A DNA stretch of 64,000 bases from Pelagibaculum spongiae (GCF_003097315.1 NZ_QDDL01000004.1:248001-312000), one strand, 5' to 3'. Shown: positions 55,336 to 64,000, counted from the stretch's first letter. Notes: generated by a model not told the origin, from the sequence alone. Numbers and translations are program-made.

Positions 55336-56330
55336 CGCTGGCGGCACTTCCTCCCTGGTTAATCGAACAATGGCGACAATTACGCAGTGATCGTCAGCAC
55401 CACGCTATTTTATTGCAAGGCGTTGAAGGACTGGGCAAGCGATTACTGGCGGACCATTTATCTGCCGGAAAATTATGCGCCGCGCCGAGCCCTGATGGCT
55501 TTGCTTGTGGCCAGTGCAAAAGTTGCCATTTGATTCAGGCAGGCAGTCATCCCGATTTAGTGATTATTGAGCCAGACGGCAAGCTGATTAAAGTTGATCA
55601 AATTCGAAAATTGATTGGTTTTGTCACTTCAACCTCCAGCTATGGCCGCGGCAAAAGCGTACTGATTCAGCCAGCAGAAGCGATGAATATTGCTTCGGCC
55701 AACGCATTGCTTAAAACGCTGGAAGAACCTAATGGCGATTGCAGTCTTTTGTTGGTTGCCCAACAACCGATGCGCTTACCAGCAACAGTGCGCAGCCGTT
55801 GTTTACAGCTACATATTCATGCGCCGTCAATTGAGCAAGGCTGCCAATGGCTGACTCAAGCACATCAAGTTGACCCGCAGCAGGCCGCTACCGTTTTAGC
55901 TTCCTGTCATCAGGCGCCATTTGTTGCATTGGATCGAATCAACAACGGTTTTTTGCAGCAAAGAAATAATTTGTTTGAATTGTGGAACCAGTTACTGTTT
56001 CAAAAATTAAATCCGATTACATTAGCTGAGCAAGTGAAGTCGGAATCACCAGATCATCTTTTGTTATTGATCAGCCAGTGGTTGCAAGATTTGATTCGCT
56101 TGAGTCAGACCAATAATGCTTCGACAGTCAGATTACAACAGCCAGATTTGCTAAAAAGTTACCAACAATTGCCAATGGTCAGCTCGAAAGCACTGCACAT
56201 GCTACTTGAGCAAACCTTGCAGTTGTCAGCGGCCTTGGCAAGCGGGCAAAATCCTAATCTGCAAATTGCGCTAGAGAGTCTGTTCACATCACAGACTAAA
56301 CAATTTCAAACTCGCCCATTCAGCGTATAG
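55332..56330 (+). CDS. holB: DNA polymerase III subunit delta'
   Basis: 332 residues. AAA+-type clamp-loader subunit with a degenerate P-loop (GVEGLGKR), the zinc-binding Cys set in FACGQCKSCHLIQAG, and LLKTLEEPNGDCSLLL, the region of sensor 1. It starts with TTG overlapping the tmk stop, so both are coupled. Confidence 0.93.
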   Translation: MTLAALPPWLIEQWRQLRSDRQHHAILLQGVEGLGKRLLADHLSAGKLCAAPSPDGFACGQCKSCHLIQAGSHPDLVIIEPDGKLIKVDQIRKLIGFVTSTSSYGRGKSVLIQPAEAMNIASANALLKTLEEPNGDCSLLLVAQQPMRLPATVRSRCLQLHIHAPSIEQGCQWLTQAHQVDPQQAATVLASCHQAPFVALDRINNGFLQQRNNLFELWNQLLFQKLNPITLAEQVKSESPDHLLLLISQWLQDLIRLSQTNNASTVRLQQPDLLKSYQQLPMVSSKALHMLLEQTLQLSAALASGQNPNLQIALESLFTSQTKQFQTRPFSV

Positions 56331-56369
56331 ACTGTGGGTAATGGAATAATCTAATTGTGAGATGGAAAC

Positions 56370-56735
56370 ATGAGTGCCAATTCAGCGCCTAAGCCAGGAA
56401 CACGTCACGGCATACTCTCGCTAACCATAAAGGACAAGGCCGTTCTATATGCCGCATACATGCCTTTCGTACAAAATGGTGGCTTGTTCATTCCAACGGT
56501 AAAACAATACCAATTGGGTGATGAAGTATTTATGCTGCTGAACTTAATGGAAGAAACTGAAAAATTACCGGTCGCCGGTAAAATTGTCTGGATCACCCCT
56601 CGCGGTGCCCAAGGCAACCGTGCCGCAGGTATCGGTGTTCAGTTTAGCGCCCAAGATAATGGCTCCGCTCGCAACAAAATTGAAACTTACTTAGCCGGTG
56701 CGCTAGAGTCAGATCGCCCGACTCACACCATGTAG
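56370..56735 (+). CDS. PilZ-domain protein
   Basis: 121 residues. It matches the short PilZ-type protein found after holB in pseudomonads and relatives, needed for type IV pilus assembly there. GGLFIPTVKQYQLGDEVFML and GKIVWITPRGAQGNRAAGIGV are visible; the usual RxxxR motif for c-di-GMP is not clear at the N-terminus, as in PilZ itself, which does not bind c-di-GMP well. A terminator follows. Confidence 0.9.
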   Translation: MSANSAPKPGTRHGILSLTIKDKAVLYAAYMPFVQNGGLFIPTVKQYQLGDEVFMLLNLMEETEKLPVAGKIVWITPRGAQGNRAAGIGVQFSAQDNGSARNKIETYLAGALESDRPTHTM

Positions 56736-56753
56736 CAAGTAACCCGTTTTTTT

Positions 56754-56789
56754 ATGCCATGGTGCTCAATAGGCACCATGGCATTTTTA
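56754..56789 (+). terminator. Terminator between pilZ-like gene and tatD-like gene
   Basis: ATGCCATGGTGC (56754-56765) pairs with GCACCATGGCAT (56773-56784), 12 bp, followed by TTTT. Confidence 0.8.
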
Positions 56790-56808
56790 TTTGTGCAGGA
56801 TATTTTTC

Positions 56809-57606
56809 ATGTTGGTTGACTCTCACGCCCATCTTGATCGATTAAAACTAAATAAATATGACGGCTCGCTGGAAAAGGCGCTTGATGCGGCCAAAGAGCA
56901 GGGTGTCGATCATATTTTATGCGTTGGCATCGATCTGAAAACTTTTCCTCAAGTGCTAAAAATCGCTGAAGATTATGACTTTGTCAGCGCCTCGGTCGGC
57001 GTTCATCCTTTACAAGATGAAGATGAAACCAATCAGAATGAACTAGCGCCGACAGTCGAAAAACTCGTTGAGCTGGCACAGCATCCTAAAGTGGTTGCGA
57101 TTGGTGAATCGGGGTTGGATTATTACTACAGCCAAGATCACAAACAACAAATGCAGCAGTGGTTTACCACCCATATTCACGCAGCAGTTCAGTTAGATTT
57201 ACCATTAATTGTTCATACTCGAGAAGCACGAGAAGATACGATTCGACTATTGAAGGAAGCGGGTAAAGGTAAACTTCGCGGTGTATTGCATTGTTTCACC
57301 GAAAGTTGGGAAATGGCCGAGCAAGCGTTAGCGCTAGGCTTTTATATTTCTTTTTCCGGCATTGTTACTTTCAAGAACGCCGAAAGTTTACGCGATGTCG
57401 CCAGGCAAGTACCGGCCGATCGAATTCTGGTTGAAACTGACTCCCCTTATTTAGCGCCAATCCCATTCCGCGGTAAACCTTGTGAGCCGGCTTTCGTTCG
57501 TAATACTGCAGAATTTCTAGCTGAATTACGCGGTGAAAGCTTCGAAACTTTTGCCAAACAAACCACTGAAAACTATTACCGGTTATTCAGCAAATCGGCT
57601 AAGTAA
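56809..57606 (+). CDS. TatD-family metal-dependent hydrolase (YcfH type)
   Basis: 265 residues. VDSHAHLD gives the first metal ligands, GESGLDYYY the Glu, HTREA and HCFTE the next His, and ETDSPYLAP the last Asp. TatD-type enzymes are DNases or D-aminoacyl-tRNA deacylases; the YcfH gene lies after holB in E. coli as here. AGGA 8 nt before ATG 56809 makes this start better than the TTG at 56791. Confidence 0.92.
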   Translation: MLVDSHAHLDRLKLNKYDGSLEKALDAAKEQGVDHILCVGIDLKTFPQVLKIAEDYDFVSASVGVHPLQDEDETNQNELAPTVEKLVELAQHPKVVAIGESGLDYYYSQDHKQQMQQWFTTHIHAAVQLDLPLIVHTREAREDTIRLLKEAGKGKLRGVLHCFTESWEMAEQALALGFYISFSGIVTFKNAESLRDVARQVPADRILVETDSPYLAPIPFRGKPCEPAFVRNTAEFLAELRGESFETFAKQTTENYYRLFSKSAK

Positions 57607-57666
57607 ATAGATTTAAACAGCAGCGGGGTTGGGATTTAAGGCTGAGCTTTAGAGCGGAGCTCTGAC

Positions 57667-58854
57667 TCAATCCCGCTTCAGTTGATCAATCACCGCTTTA
57701 ATTATTTGTACTGCTTGCTCAAGTTTTTCGCTCGAATGATAAAAATGTGGTGCTAGCCTTATGCCGCCGCCACGACAAGCACAAACCACACCGGCATTCA
57801 TCAGTTGCTGATACAACAATTGACTGTCAATTTGATGATGCTTAAAAACCACAATCGCTGTGTGTTGCGATAGCGCACCGGTATTTTCCAGCACCGTCAC
57901 TTCAGTGATCTGCTTTAACTGTTGTGCCAAATAATTCCTATGGCCAATCGCCTGTTGGCTTATTTTAGCAATGCCAATATCTAGTAATAATTTTAAGCTG
58001 GCATTTAGCGCATGGATTCCCAAAGTATTTGGGCTGCCACATTCAAAGCGGCGACCATTGCTAGCTGGCTGCCATTGTTCGGCTTGATAATTGCCGAAAT
58101 CTTCGGCCATATGCCAACCAAACTGAGTTAACTTCAGTTGGTTTCTTAATTCCGCTCGGCAATAAAACAGACCGATACCTTCTGGGCCAAGCATCCATTT
58201 ATGGCCGTCAGCCATCACAAAGTCGGCTTGAATTTTCTGCACGTCCATCGGGTGTAAACCAATCGACTGAATGGCATCGACACAAAATAAAATACCCGCC
58301 GCTTTACACGCTTTGCCCAGTTTTTTCAGATCTAACCGCAAACCCGTCGCATACATAACCGAGCTAACCGAAAGCAGTTTTACTTGGCTATCGGCCAAAG
58401 CATTAATCAAATGTTCTTCTGGCCGATCGGCCAAACTCACTTCAATTAACTCAACGCCCCGACTTTTTAATACTTGCCACGGCATTCGGTTGGAAGGAAA
58501 TTCTTGGTCGCTGATAATTATTTTGTCGCCGACCTGCCAATCAATTCCACTGGCTACAAACGATAAAGCTTCGCTAGTGCTTTTCACTAGACTGATTTCA
58601 TCCGCCGTCGCATGAATCAGCCGAGCAATATTTTGTTTCAGTTGCTGCGATTGTTTTTCCCATTCGGGATAATTTTTTGCGCCGTAGGCAACATTTTCTG
58701 TCGCAAAAGCAGCCACTGCCTGACCGGTTACTTTTGGCCAAACACCGACAGCCGCATGGTTTAAGTAAATATGGGGCTGGCTTTGGTCGAACTGATCAGT
58801 AATCAATTGATCTATTATCGCAGCGTTATTATTTTTATCGGCAGAAAGGCTCAT
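57667..58854 (-). CDS. Class V aminotransferase / cysteine desulfurase-like PLP enzyme
   Basis: 395 residues, fold type I PLP enzyme. YLNHAAVGVWP at the start, SLVKSTSEALSFVASG and CVDAIQSIGLHPMDV in the middle, and the PLP Lys in ADGHKWMLGPEGIG. It lacks the conserved Cys loop of IscS and looks closer to the isopenicillin-N epimerase/CsdA-like group; the substrate is unknown. It is single, divergent from the small lipoprotein gene. Confidence 0.85.
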   Translation of the reverse strand: MSLSADKNNNAAIIDQLITDQFDQSQPHIYLNHAAVGVWPKVTGQAVAAFATENVAYGAKNYPEWEKQSQQLKQNIARLIHATADEISLVKSTSEALSFVASGIDWQVGDKIIISDQEFPSNRMPWQVLKSRGVELIEVSLADRPEEHLINALADSQVKLLSVSSVMYATGLRLDLKKLGKACKAAGILFCVDAIQSIGLHPMDVQKIQADFVMADGHKWMLGPEGIGLFYCRAELRNQLKLTQFGWHMAEDFGNYQAEQWQPASNGRRFECGSPNTLGIHALNASLKLLLDIGIAKISQQAIGHRNYLAQQLKQITEVTVLENTGALSQHTAIVVFKHHQIDSQLLYQQLMNAGVVCACRGGGIRLAPHFYHSSEKLEQAVQIIKAVIDQLKRD

Positions 58855-59025
58855 AACGGCTCAAGCTTTGTTTATTTGCAACTATCAAAGCTTGATTGCA
58901 CCAAGCAGTCAATTCAATCAATTTTTAATTGTCTGGCAATGGTGTTTTTTATAGCCCGCTTCCTATCAATAATTTGATCATTTGCTACCATAAGCGCGAC
59001 TGATTTCTAAAAGGATTTCCACTCG

Positions 59026-59523
59026 ATGAAAATAAAAACATTAGTAGCACTAGCTTCTCTTTCATTATTAGTAGCTTGTGGCGGCGGAGGATTTGATGCT
59101 GGTGAAACGGGGAGTGGAGGAGGCAGTGGTGGAGGGACATTAACTCTGGAACATACATTAACTGCACCACTGGTAGGTGCGAATACGTTCGCAACATCAA
59201 TCACCATTACTTCAGATACAGAAAAACAAGTAGCTCTTTTTTGGTCTGCTGATTCAGAGTTCAACGCTGCAGATAATTCTAATAAAATTTACAGCAATGT
59301 ATGTTCTGGAACGTGCCTAAATACAGTACAAACCATTACTTGTTCAGTAACTGCAACCCCAACACTAACTTGCGGATTACCTAAAGATATTACTTTCGGT
59401 GCAGGCAATCTTATTGCCGTTAGTTGTGGCTACACAAACAACATTATTTACGATAGTTTCTTCATAAATAACAAAAACAACAAGTGCAGTATTAAGAGCG
59501 TTGGAATCACTTTCAATCCATAA
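59026..59523 (+). CDS. Small lipoprotein with Gly-rich linker
   Basis: 165 residues. Signal peptide with lipobox LVAC (Cys at 18), then a Gly/Ser-rich linker (GGGGFDAGETGSGGGSGGG) and a beta-rich domain of about 120 residues with Cys that could form disulfides (VCSGTC, TCSVT, LTCG, SCGY, KCS). No family is recognised. AAAGGA lies before the ATG. It ends at a terminator shared with the convergent yjjB gene. Confidence 0.75.
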   Translation: MKIKTLVALASLSLLVACGGGGFDAGETGSGGGSGGGTLTLEHTLTAPLVGANTFATSITITSDTEKQVALFWSADSEFNAADNSNKIYSNVCSGTCLNTVQTITCSVTATPTLTCGLPKDITFGAGNLIAVSCGYTNNIIYDSFFINNKNNKCSIKSVGITFNP

Positions 59524-59528
59524 AATCC

Positions 59529-59558
59529 CCAGCCTCTTGAATCTATTCAAGAGGCTGG
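59529..59558. terminator. Bidirectional terminator between lipoprotein and yjjB
   Basis: CCAGCCTCTTGAA (59529-59541) pairs with TTCAAGAGGCTGG (59546-59558), 13 bp with a 4-nt loop, between convergent genes. Confidence 0.8.
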
Positions 59559-59583
59559 CTTACCAAACAAGAAATCCTGTAAA

Positions 59584-60075
59584 TCACACTTTATAAATCC
59601 GACGCAACAGCCTAATTTCCTTAACGCTTTTATTCTTAAAAAGCAGTGAAGGCAAAGAAACTCCCACAGCCAAACAAAGCACCACAAAAACGGTCACTAA
59701 TCCATTGCTGGCAGTTTCAGCGACAATTTGAGGGTTAACATTTTGCTGGGTGCTAATGTCTAATAATCCCATCATAAAGCGATAGGCGTATATTCCCGGC
59801 ACCATCGGAATAACCGCCGGCGCCATAAATACCGTGGTTGGCGTATGCACCCAATGGGCAAACTGAATTGCAACCACGCCCATAGAACACGACGCTAACA
59901 ATGTTGCCAGCACCAGACTCAGCTCAGCCTCAAGCGCAAGTCCGCGAATGCCATATCCCAATGCTGCCAGCACAGCAACCGCCCAAAGTGTTCTGCGCGG
60001 CACGGTAAATAAGGTTGCAAAACCTAAAGCAGCTGCAGTGGCCCAGAAGATTTTTTCGATCAAAATCATATCCAT
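59584..60075 (-). CDS. yjjB: YjjB-like subunit of ThrE-type exporter (DUF3815)
   Basis: 163 residues with about 5 membrane helices. TVPRRTLWAVAVLAALGYGIRG and APAVIPMVPGIYAYR fit the YjjB/ThrE_2 half of split threonine/serine exporters. YjjP and YjjB together export succinate in E. coli. It starts 3 nt after the yjjP stop. Confidence 0.88.
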   Translation of the reverse strand: MDMILIEKIFWATAAALGFATLFTVPRRTLWAVAVLAALGYGIRGLALEAELSLVLATLLASCSMGVVAIQFAHWVHTPTTVFMAPAVIPMVPGIYAYRFMMGLLDISTQQNVNPQIVAETASNGLVTVFVVLCLAVGVSLPSLLFKNKSVKEIRLLRRIYKV

Positions 60076-60078
60076 TGA

Positions 60079-60888
60079 TCAAGCTCCTAAAGCAGAGAGC
60101 AGGGCGTGGCTGAAAATAATGCCCAGCGCAATTGAAAAAGAAATCACGGTGCCTTGCATTGCGCGCCCCAAACCAAGGCTCATGTGGCCATGCATTAAAT
60201 CAGTAATGCTATTGATCATCGGCACACCGGGAACCAAAAAGAGCACCGAGGTTGCGACGGCAATTTCTGAATGGGCAAGTGAGAACCCGGCCATGACTAA
60301 TAATTGAGTACCCGCACCGGCAATCAAACTGGCAACAAACGATGCAGATGCCCAGGCAACCGCCAAATTATGTTGCTTACCTAATAAGTGATTTCTACAG
60401 ACAAACCCGGTGGCACTGGCAATACCGGTAAGTACTACCGACAACATATCGCCACCAGCTACCCGACAAAATGCCATTCCAGCGACTGCAATCATAAAAA
60501 TCACCAGCAACTTCGGATAATGAGGAATCGCTGATATTCGTTGTAACTCGAGCTCAATTTCATCCAGCATTTCAGCTAGCGGCTTTCCATTAGCTTCTGA
60601 AGTATTCCAACTCAAGCGACTAATTGCAGAAACAATACTTAGCTGAACACCGTAACTGGTGATTTTCTTGAAAACGGTTATTGGCAAGTGACCTGGATCT
60701 TGAAGGCTTAAGGTGATGCCCGATAAAGAAAAAAAAGCTTCTACCTTAAAACCTAAAGCTACAGCAGTGCGCTGAAGGTTTCTTTCAACTCGCTGGGTAT
60801 GAGCACCTGCGGCCATCAGCATGGCGGCAACATCTAGTAGTAAATAAGCAGTACGTTGCTTGAGCTGAGAATGAACTTCTTGGGCCAT
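60079..60888 (-). CDS. yjjP: YjjP-like subunit of ThrE-type exporter (DUF1212)
   Basis: 269 residues. The soluble first 120 residues (LLLDVAAMLMAAGAHTQRVERN) are followed by 5 membrane helices (LFLVPGVPMINSITDLMHG). It is the ThrE N-terminal half. With yjjB it forms a two-gene operon. Confidence 0.88.
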   Translation of the reverse strand: MAQEVHSQLKQRTAYLLLDVAAMLMAAGAHTQRVERNLQRTAVALGFKVEAFFSLSGITLSLQDPGHLPITVFKKITSYGVQLSIVSAISRLSWNTSEANGKPLAEMLDEIELELQRISAIPHYPKLLVIFMIAVAGMAFCRVAGGDMLSVVLTGIASATGFVCRNHLLGKQHNLAVAWASASFVASLIAGAGTQLLVMAGFSLAHSEIAVATSVLFLVPGVPMINSITDLMHGHMSLGLGRAMQGTVISFSIALGIIFSHALLSALGA

Positions 60889-61276
60889 AGTGTCTAATCG
60901 TTAAATGAACCTGGTTATTTTACCCAGCAATTGCCGACAATCAGAGCTAACACCGAAACATTATCAACTATGTTTTTGACCAACAGCAAGCCTGACATTG
61001 GGTAAGATCATGAATGTGCTTTAACTTACCAACTGTAAACATCTGCAAGCTTGTTATTTCTCGTGAAATCATACCTATACAATTTCGCATAATATGTATT
61101 ATGTTAAATTGACTAATATTGACATCTAACGCAACAGCAGCCAGAACCCTGCTCTTGCAACAAAACCTGATACGCTCGCTTGCATGGCTGGCTGACTTGG
61201 CTAAGATTGCTGCCGAAGTTTGTTTTGAGCAACCTGCTTCGCCTGTTTGTTACAGCTGTTAATTTTGGAGTTCGCT
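60889..61276. other. Intergenic region between yjjP and rluA
   Basis: About 390 bp. It should hold two divergent promoters. The perfect inverted repeat CATAATA-TG-TATTATG (61088-61103) looks like an operator. A 70-codon Cys-rich frame on the - strand (61325-61113) begins inside the rluA gene and is not supported. Confidence 0.5.
61088..61103. promoter_or_regulatory. Inverted repeat, operator-like
   Basis: Two 7-bp arms (CATAATA and TATTATG) with a 2-nt spacer, in AT-rich DNA between two divergent genes. Confidence 0.35.
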
Positions 61277-61957
61277 TTGCCTGACTGTTCAATCGCCTCA
61301 ACTGAAAACACCGGCCTAGATTCAATCGCAGGTATCGATGTGCTTTATCAAGATCAACATATTGTTGTGATAGATAAACCCGCTGGCGTGTTGTCTGTTC
61401 CGGGCCGAGTACTTAAAGACAGTGTGACCTCTCGCTTGCAACAAGCCGGGTTAGATGTGCTGGTAGTACATCGGTTAGATTGCGCGACTTCAGGTGTGAT
61501 GATTTTTGCTCTAGATGCGGCTAGTCAGAAAAACCTCAACCGACAGTTTCAAGATCGCGTTCCAACCAAATATTACCAAGCACTGATTGCTGGCGAGTTA
61601 TCGGCCGACGATGGTTTGGTTGATTTACCTTTAATCTGTGATTGGCCCAATCGCCCACTGCAGAAAGTTTGTTATGAGCATGGAAAGCCTTCGCAAACTA
61701 TCTGGCAAAAACTGGAAAGTTTTCAGCTACAACAAAACCTGATTAACAGAATACTACTTAAGCCCATTACCGGTCGTTCACACCAACTTAGGGTACATAT
61801 GAAAGCACTTGGCCACCCTATTCTTGGTGACGCGTTCTATGCAACCGATTCTGTAAAAGCATTGAGCGAACGTTTGTGTTTGCATGCCTGGAAATTAAAG
61901 CTGAAGCACCCGTTGACTGAAAACTGGATTGAGTTTGAAGCAAACTTGCCATTTTAA
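61277..61957 (+). CDS. rluA: Pseudouridine synthase, RluA type
   Basis: 226 residues, RluA-family without an S4 domain, so the dual-specificity 23S rRNA/tRNA enzyme RluA is the best match. Catalytic VVHRLDCATSG, where Asp is the nucleophile, KYYQALIAG and GRSHQLRVHMKALGHPILGD are present. GGAG at 61267-61270 lies 6 nt before TTG 61277, which is preferred over the TTG at 61247. Its stop codon overlaps by two bases the reconstructed stop of the convergent Cys-rich gene. Confidence 0.88.
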   Translation: MPDCSIASTENTGLDSIAGIDVLYQDQHIVVIDKPAGVLSVPGRVLKDSVTSRLQQAGLDVLVVHRLDCATSGVMIFALDAASQKNLNRQFQDRVPTKYYQALIAGELSADDGLVDLPLICDWPNRPLQKVCYEHGKPSQTIWQKLESFQLQQNLINRILLKPITGRSHQLRVHMKALGHPILGDAFYATDSVKALSERLCLHAWKLKLKHPLTENWIEFEANLPF

Positions 61958-62696
61958 CTGCGCTGATTTTCAGATGGTTTCAACCAGATAATTTTTTCTA
62001 TTGACTCACCCTGGTGTTCTTCGGCCCATCCGGCATCGGTAAAATTTCGTTGGACCGCCAAGATCGAATCTCCATGCCGGTAAAAATCATCTAATTCATC
62101 TATTGATTGCAGCCCTGACAAAAATAACTATTACAAACCGCTGATCGTAAATCACTGGGCAAGGCACAACCTTTATTGGTGTGGTTGATGCAAGAATTAG
62201 TAATTGAAAGCTCAGGGATTTTTTCAAGATACAGATCGAATATTTGCTGCCTGGTAAGCGCGCCATCTTGTTGTTGCATGATGAGGTTACTAATCGTTTG
62301 TGCTTTAAGGTGTGCATGATCGGCTGCGCCACTACAACAGCTGCCTTTACATAACGTGCACAGCTCAATAAAGGCATCAGTTAGAAAACCATCAGTTTCA
62401 ATAGCTGGATCATCATCGATAACTTCAGTGTTATCAGGCTCCAGCCTGGAGTAATCCAAAATCCCCTGATCAATTATCACTTTCAAATGTTGCTGATAAC
62501 GCTCAATACGATCCTCGCCTGGCTCAGTCATTTCACTGTGATGATGTGGAATGGTGACCTGAAAACTGTTTTCCATACCTTTGTCATAAACTAGATGCCT
62601 TTTAAAGTGCTCAGAACATTTTGGGTTCTGACACGTTAACTGGCCTTCAGTCTTTTCCAACAATCTTGCGCCATAGATAACACATTGAATAATCAA
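61954..62696 (-). CDS. Cys-rich YkgJ-like protein, frameshifted near its 3' end
   Basis: First frame: 198 residues from TTG 62696 to a stop at 62100. AGGAGG lies 7 nt before that TTG. It has an N-terminal Cys pair (CQNPKC), HHH, and a C-terminal Cys set CTLCKGSCC, SCINH, GCALPSDLRSAVC, YFCQGC like the zinc/iron-sulfur YkgJ group. After the CCC run at 62113-62115 the next frame continues with good coding character (LQSIDELDDFYRHGDSI, then AGWAEEHQGESIEKIIWLKP) to a stop at 61954. One extra G in the gene strand would join both into about 247 codons. It is either a recent frameshift or a sequencing error. The function is unknown. Confidence 0.6.
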
Positions 62697-62827
62697 TCAA
62701 TACCCTCCTGAGAGTACCTGTTCAGTAAGTAAAAGATAATAATTTCATCTAAAAGTCATATTTCAGTTGCTTGTCAGGCTCAGCTGGGTATATTGCCCGC
62801 ACCGAATGGTCACCTCCTGTGTAACAA

Positions 62828-64000
62828 ATGCTTGAAAAACTATTCAAACTTTCAGAACTCGGCAGCAATCCTCGAACTGAGATTATTGCTGGCTTTACCA
62901 CTTTCCTCACCATGGCTTATATCATTTTTGTTAACCCGGCAATTCTAGCCGATGCAGGAATGGACCGTGGCGCAGTATTTGTTGCAACCTGTATCGCGGC
63001 CGCCATCGGCTGTTTTATTATGGGCTTGTACGCCAACTACCCCATCGCACAAGCACCGGGAATGGGGCTTAATGCTTTTTTCACCTACACCGTTGTATTG
63101 GATTTGGGTTATAGCTGGGAAGCAGCACTGGGTGCAGTTTTCGTTTCAGGTATTTTGTTCGTCTTGCTGTCTGCATTCAAGATTCGACAATGGATTATCA
63201 ATGCCATTCCATTGCCATTAAGAATGGGTATTTCAGCGGGCATTGGCTTCTTTTTAGCACTGATTGCATTTAAAAATTCTGGCATTGTGGTTGATAATCC
63301 GGCGACCTTAGTTGGACTTGGCGACCTTACTGCGGTTGAACCTATGTTGGCTGCACTTGGCTTCTTCCTTACCATTGCATTGGTGAGTAGAAAGATTCCT
63401 GGCGCGGTGATGATTGCTATTTTACTGGTGACTATTGCCAGTATTTTGCTCGGAAAAACTGAGCTAGTAGTGCCAGTTTCTCTACCACCTAGCTTAGCGC
63501 CAACCTTTCTTGCAATGGACATTTCAGCCGCATTAGAAATTGGCATGCTCAGCGTAGTGTTTGCATTCTTGTTTGTTGATTTGTTCGACACCAGCGGTAC
63601 TTTGGTCGCCGTAGCGCATCGAGCAGGTTTAATGAAGAAAGATGGCAGCATCCCACACCTGAACAAGGCGCTTATGTCGGATTCTCTAGCAACCGTTGCT
63701 GGTGCTGCGCTAGGTACGTCTACCACAACTAGTTATATTGAAAGTACTTCTGGAGTCGCTGCAGGCGGTCGAACCGGAATGACCGCATGCGTTGTTGGTA
63801 TTCTGTTTTTGTTATGCCTGTTTTTATCGCCACTTGCAGGTATGATTCCACCCTATGCGACGGCTGGCGCATTGCTTTACGTTGCGGTGTTAATGACTTC
63901 AGGTCTGGTTGAAATTAACTGGGACGATATTACTGAGTCGGCACCGGTAGTAATCACTGCTTTGGCAATGCCCTTGTCATTTTCGATAGCAGAAGGTATT
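62828..64000 (+). CDS. NCS2-family purine permease, AzgA type (3' end outside window)
   Basis: The frame is open to the right edge, 391 codons seen of an expected 430 or so. TEIIAGFTTFLTMAYIIFVNP, APGMGLNAFFTY, FVDLFDTSGTLVAV and GTSTTTSYIESTSGV are AzgA-group signatures, for proton-linked uptake of adenine, guanine or hypoxanthine. About 10 membrane helices are visible so far. No purine riboswitch is recognised in the 130 bp before the ATG. No Shine-Dalgarno sequence is visible; instead the leader has TCACCTCCT, the complement of one. Confidence 0.92.
   Translation, partial: MLEKLFKLSELGSNPRTEIIAGFTTFLTMAYIIFVNPAILADAGMDRGAVFVATCIAAAIGCFIMGLYANYPIAQAPGMGLNAFFTYTVVLDLGYSWEAALGAVFVSGILFVLLSAFKIRQWIINAIPLPLRMGISAGIGFFLALIAFKNSGIVVDNPATLVGLGDLTAVEPMLAALGFFLTIALVSRKIPGAVMIAILLVTIASILLGKTELVVPVSLPPSLAPTFLAMDISAALEIGMLSVVFAFLFVDLFDTSGTLVAVAHRAGLMKKDGSIPHLNKALMSDSLATVAGAALGTSTTTSYIESTSGVAAGGRTGMTACVVGILFLLCLFLSPLAGMIPPYATAGALLYVAVLMTSGLVEINWDDITESAPVVITALAMPLSFSIAEGI

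Noticed and set aside
61113-61325. 70-codon Cys-rich frame on the - strand ending in CCCVRC
   Set aside because: It begins with TTG inside the rluA coding region, has no clear ribosome-binding site and matches no family I know.
62700-62827. Possible purine riboswitch before the AzgA-type permease
   Set aside because: None of the conserved loop or junction sequences of the purine riboswitch could be found.
1-64000. CRISPR array, integron attC array, tRNA or rRNA genes
   Set aside because: No regularly spaced repeats, attC-like series, cloverleaf or rRNA sequence was noticed on either strand.

Overview
The window comes from a moderately AT-rich gammaproteobacterium. The evidence is the housekeeping synteny: rne divergent from rluC, then a maf-type gene divergent from yceD-rpmF-plsX-fabD-fabG-acpP-pabC-mltG-tmk-holB-pilZ-tatD, plus yjjP/yjjB and an outer-membrane-type lipoprotein. 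No rRNA, tRNA or CRISPR array was seen. Both ends cut through genes: an NRPS on the left and a purine permease on the right.

Region 1 (1-16.3 kb, all + strand) is the end of a nonribosomal-peptide locus. It holds the last NRPS protein (PCP-C-C-A-PCP-TE), an MFS exporter, a type II thioesterase, an RND efflux pair (adaptor and permease), a TMTC-like multi-pass protein and an OafA-like acyltransferase, closed by a strong terminator. The RND permease carries a C-terminal tail that looks like ribosome modulation factor.

Region 2 (16.4-36 kb) is accessory DNA. Its core is a tight seven-gene operon (16.4-26.7 kb): a Ycf46-like AAA+ ATPase, a UPF1-like SF1 helicase, two large unrecognised proteins (both with hints of a PLD-like fold), a DUF2997 protein, a DUF1257/Ycf35 protein and an NrdG-like radical SAM enzyme. 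Genes overlap by a few bases or are 4-10 nt apart. I know of no described system with this composition, and it is my main candidate for a new system, possibly a conflict or stress system. Around it lie a HepT/MntA (HEPN/MNT) toxin-antitoxin pair, a DUF1186/SEC-C protein, a secreted sphingomyelinase-like enzyme, an orphan T6SS-type lipase effector with a Tli4-like immunity lipoprotein (the effector is out of frame at a 7-bp tandem repeat), and a non-specific nuclease. A pair of about 70-100 bp direct repeats, each with a hairpin, lies 3.25 kb apart here.

Region 3 (36-41 kb, - strand) encodes a set like that used to make polyprenyl-phosphate arabinose: a HAD-UbiA phosphoribosyl transferase, a DprE1-like oxidase and a DprE2-like reductase, with a YbhN/LPG-synthase-TM membrane protein at the head of the operon. 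A low-molecular-weight tyrosine phosphatase is divergent from it.

Region 4 (41-64 kb) is mostly core: RNase E, RluC, an S49 peptidase, a hemerythrin-like protein lacking one ligand, the Maf/YceD/L32/fatty-acid cluster, a cysteine-desulfurase-like PLP enzyme, a small lipoprotein, YjjPB, an RluA-type synthase, a frameshifted Cys-rich protein and an AzgA-type permease. fabH and fabF, normally part of this fatty-acid cluster, are absent from it; the fabF slot holds a 266-bp MITE-like element with terminal inverted repeats and nested hairpins. Two copies of a palindromic intergenic repeat (5.5 and 36.9 kb) and several REP-like hairpins are also present.
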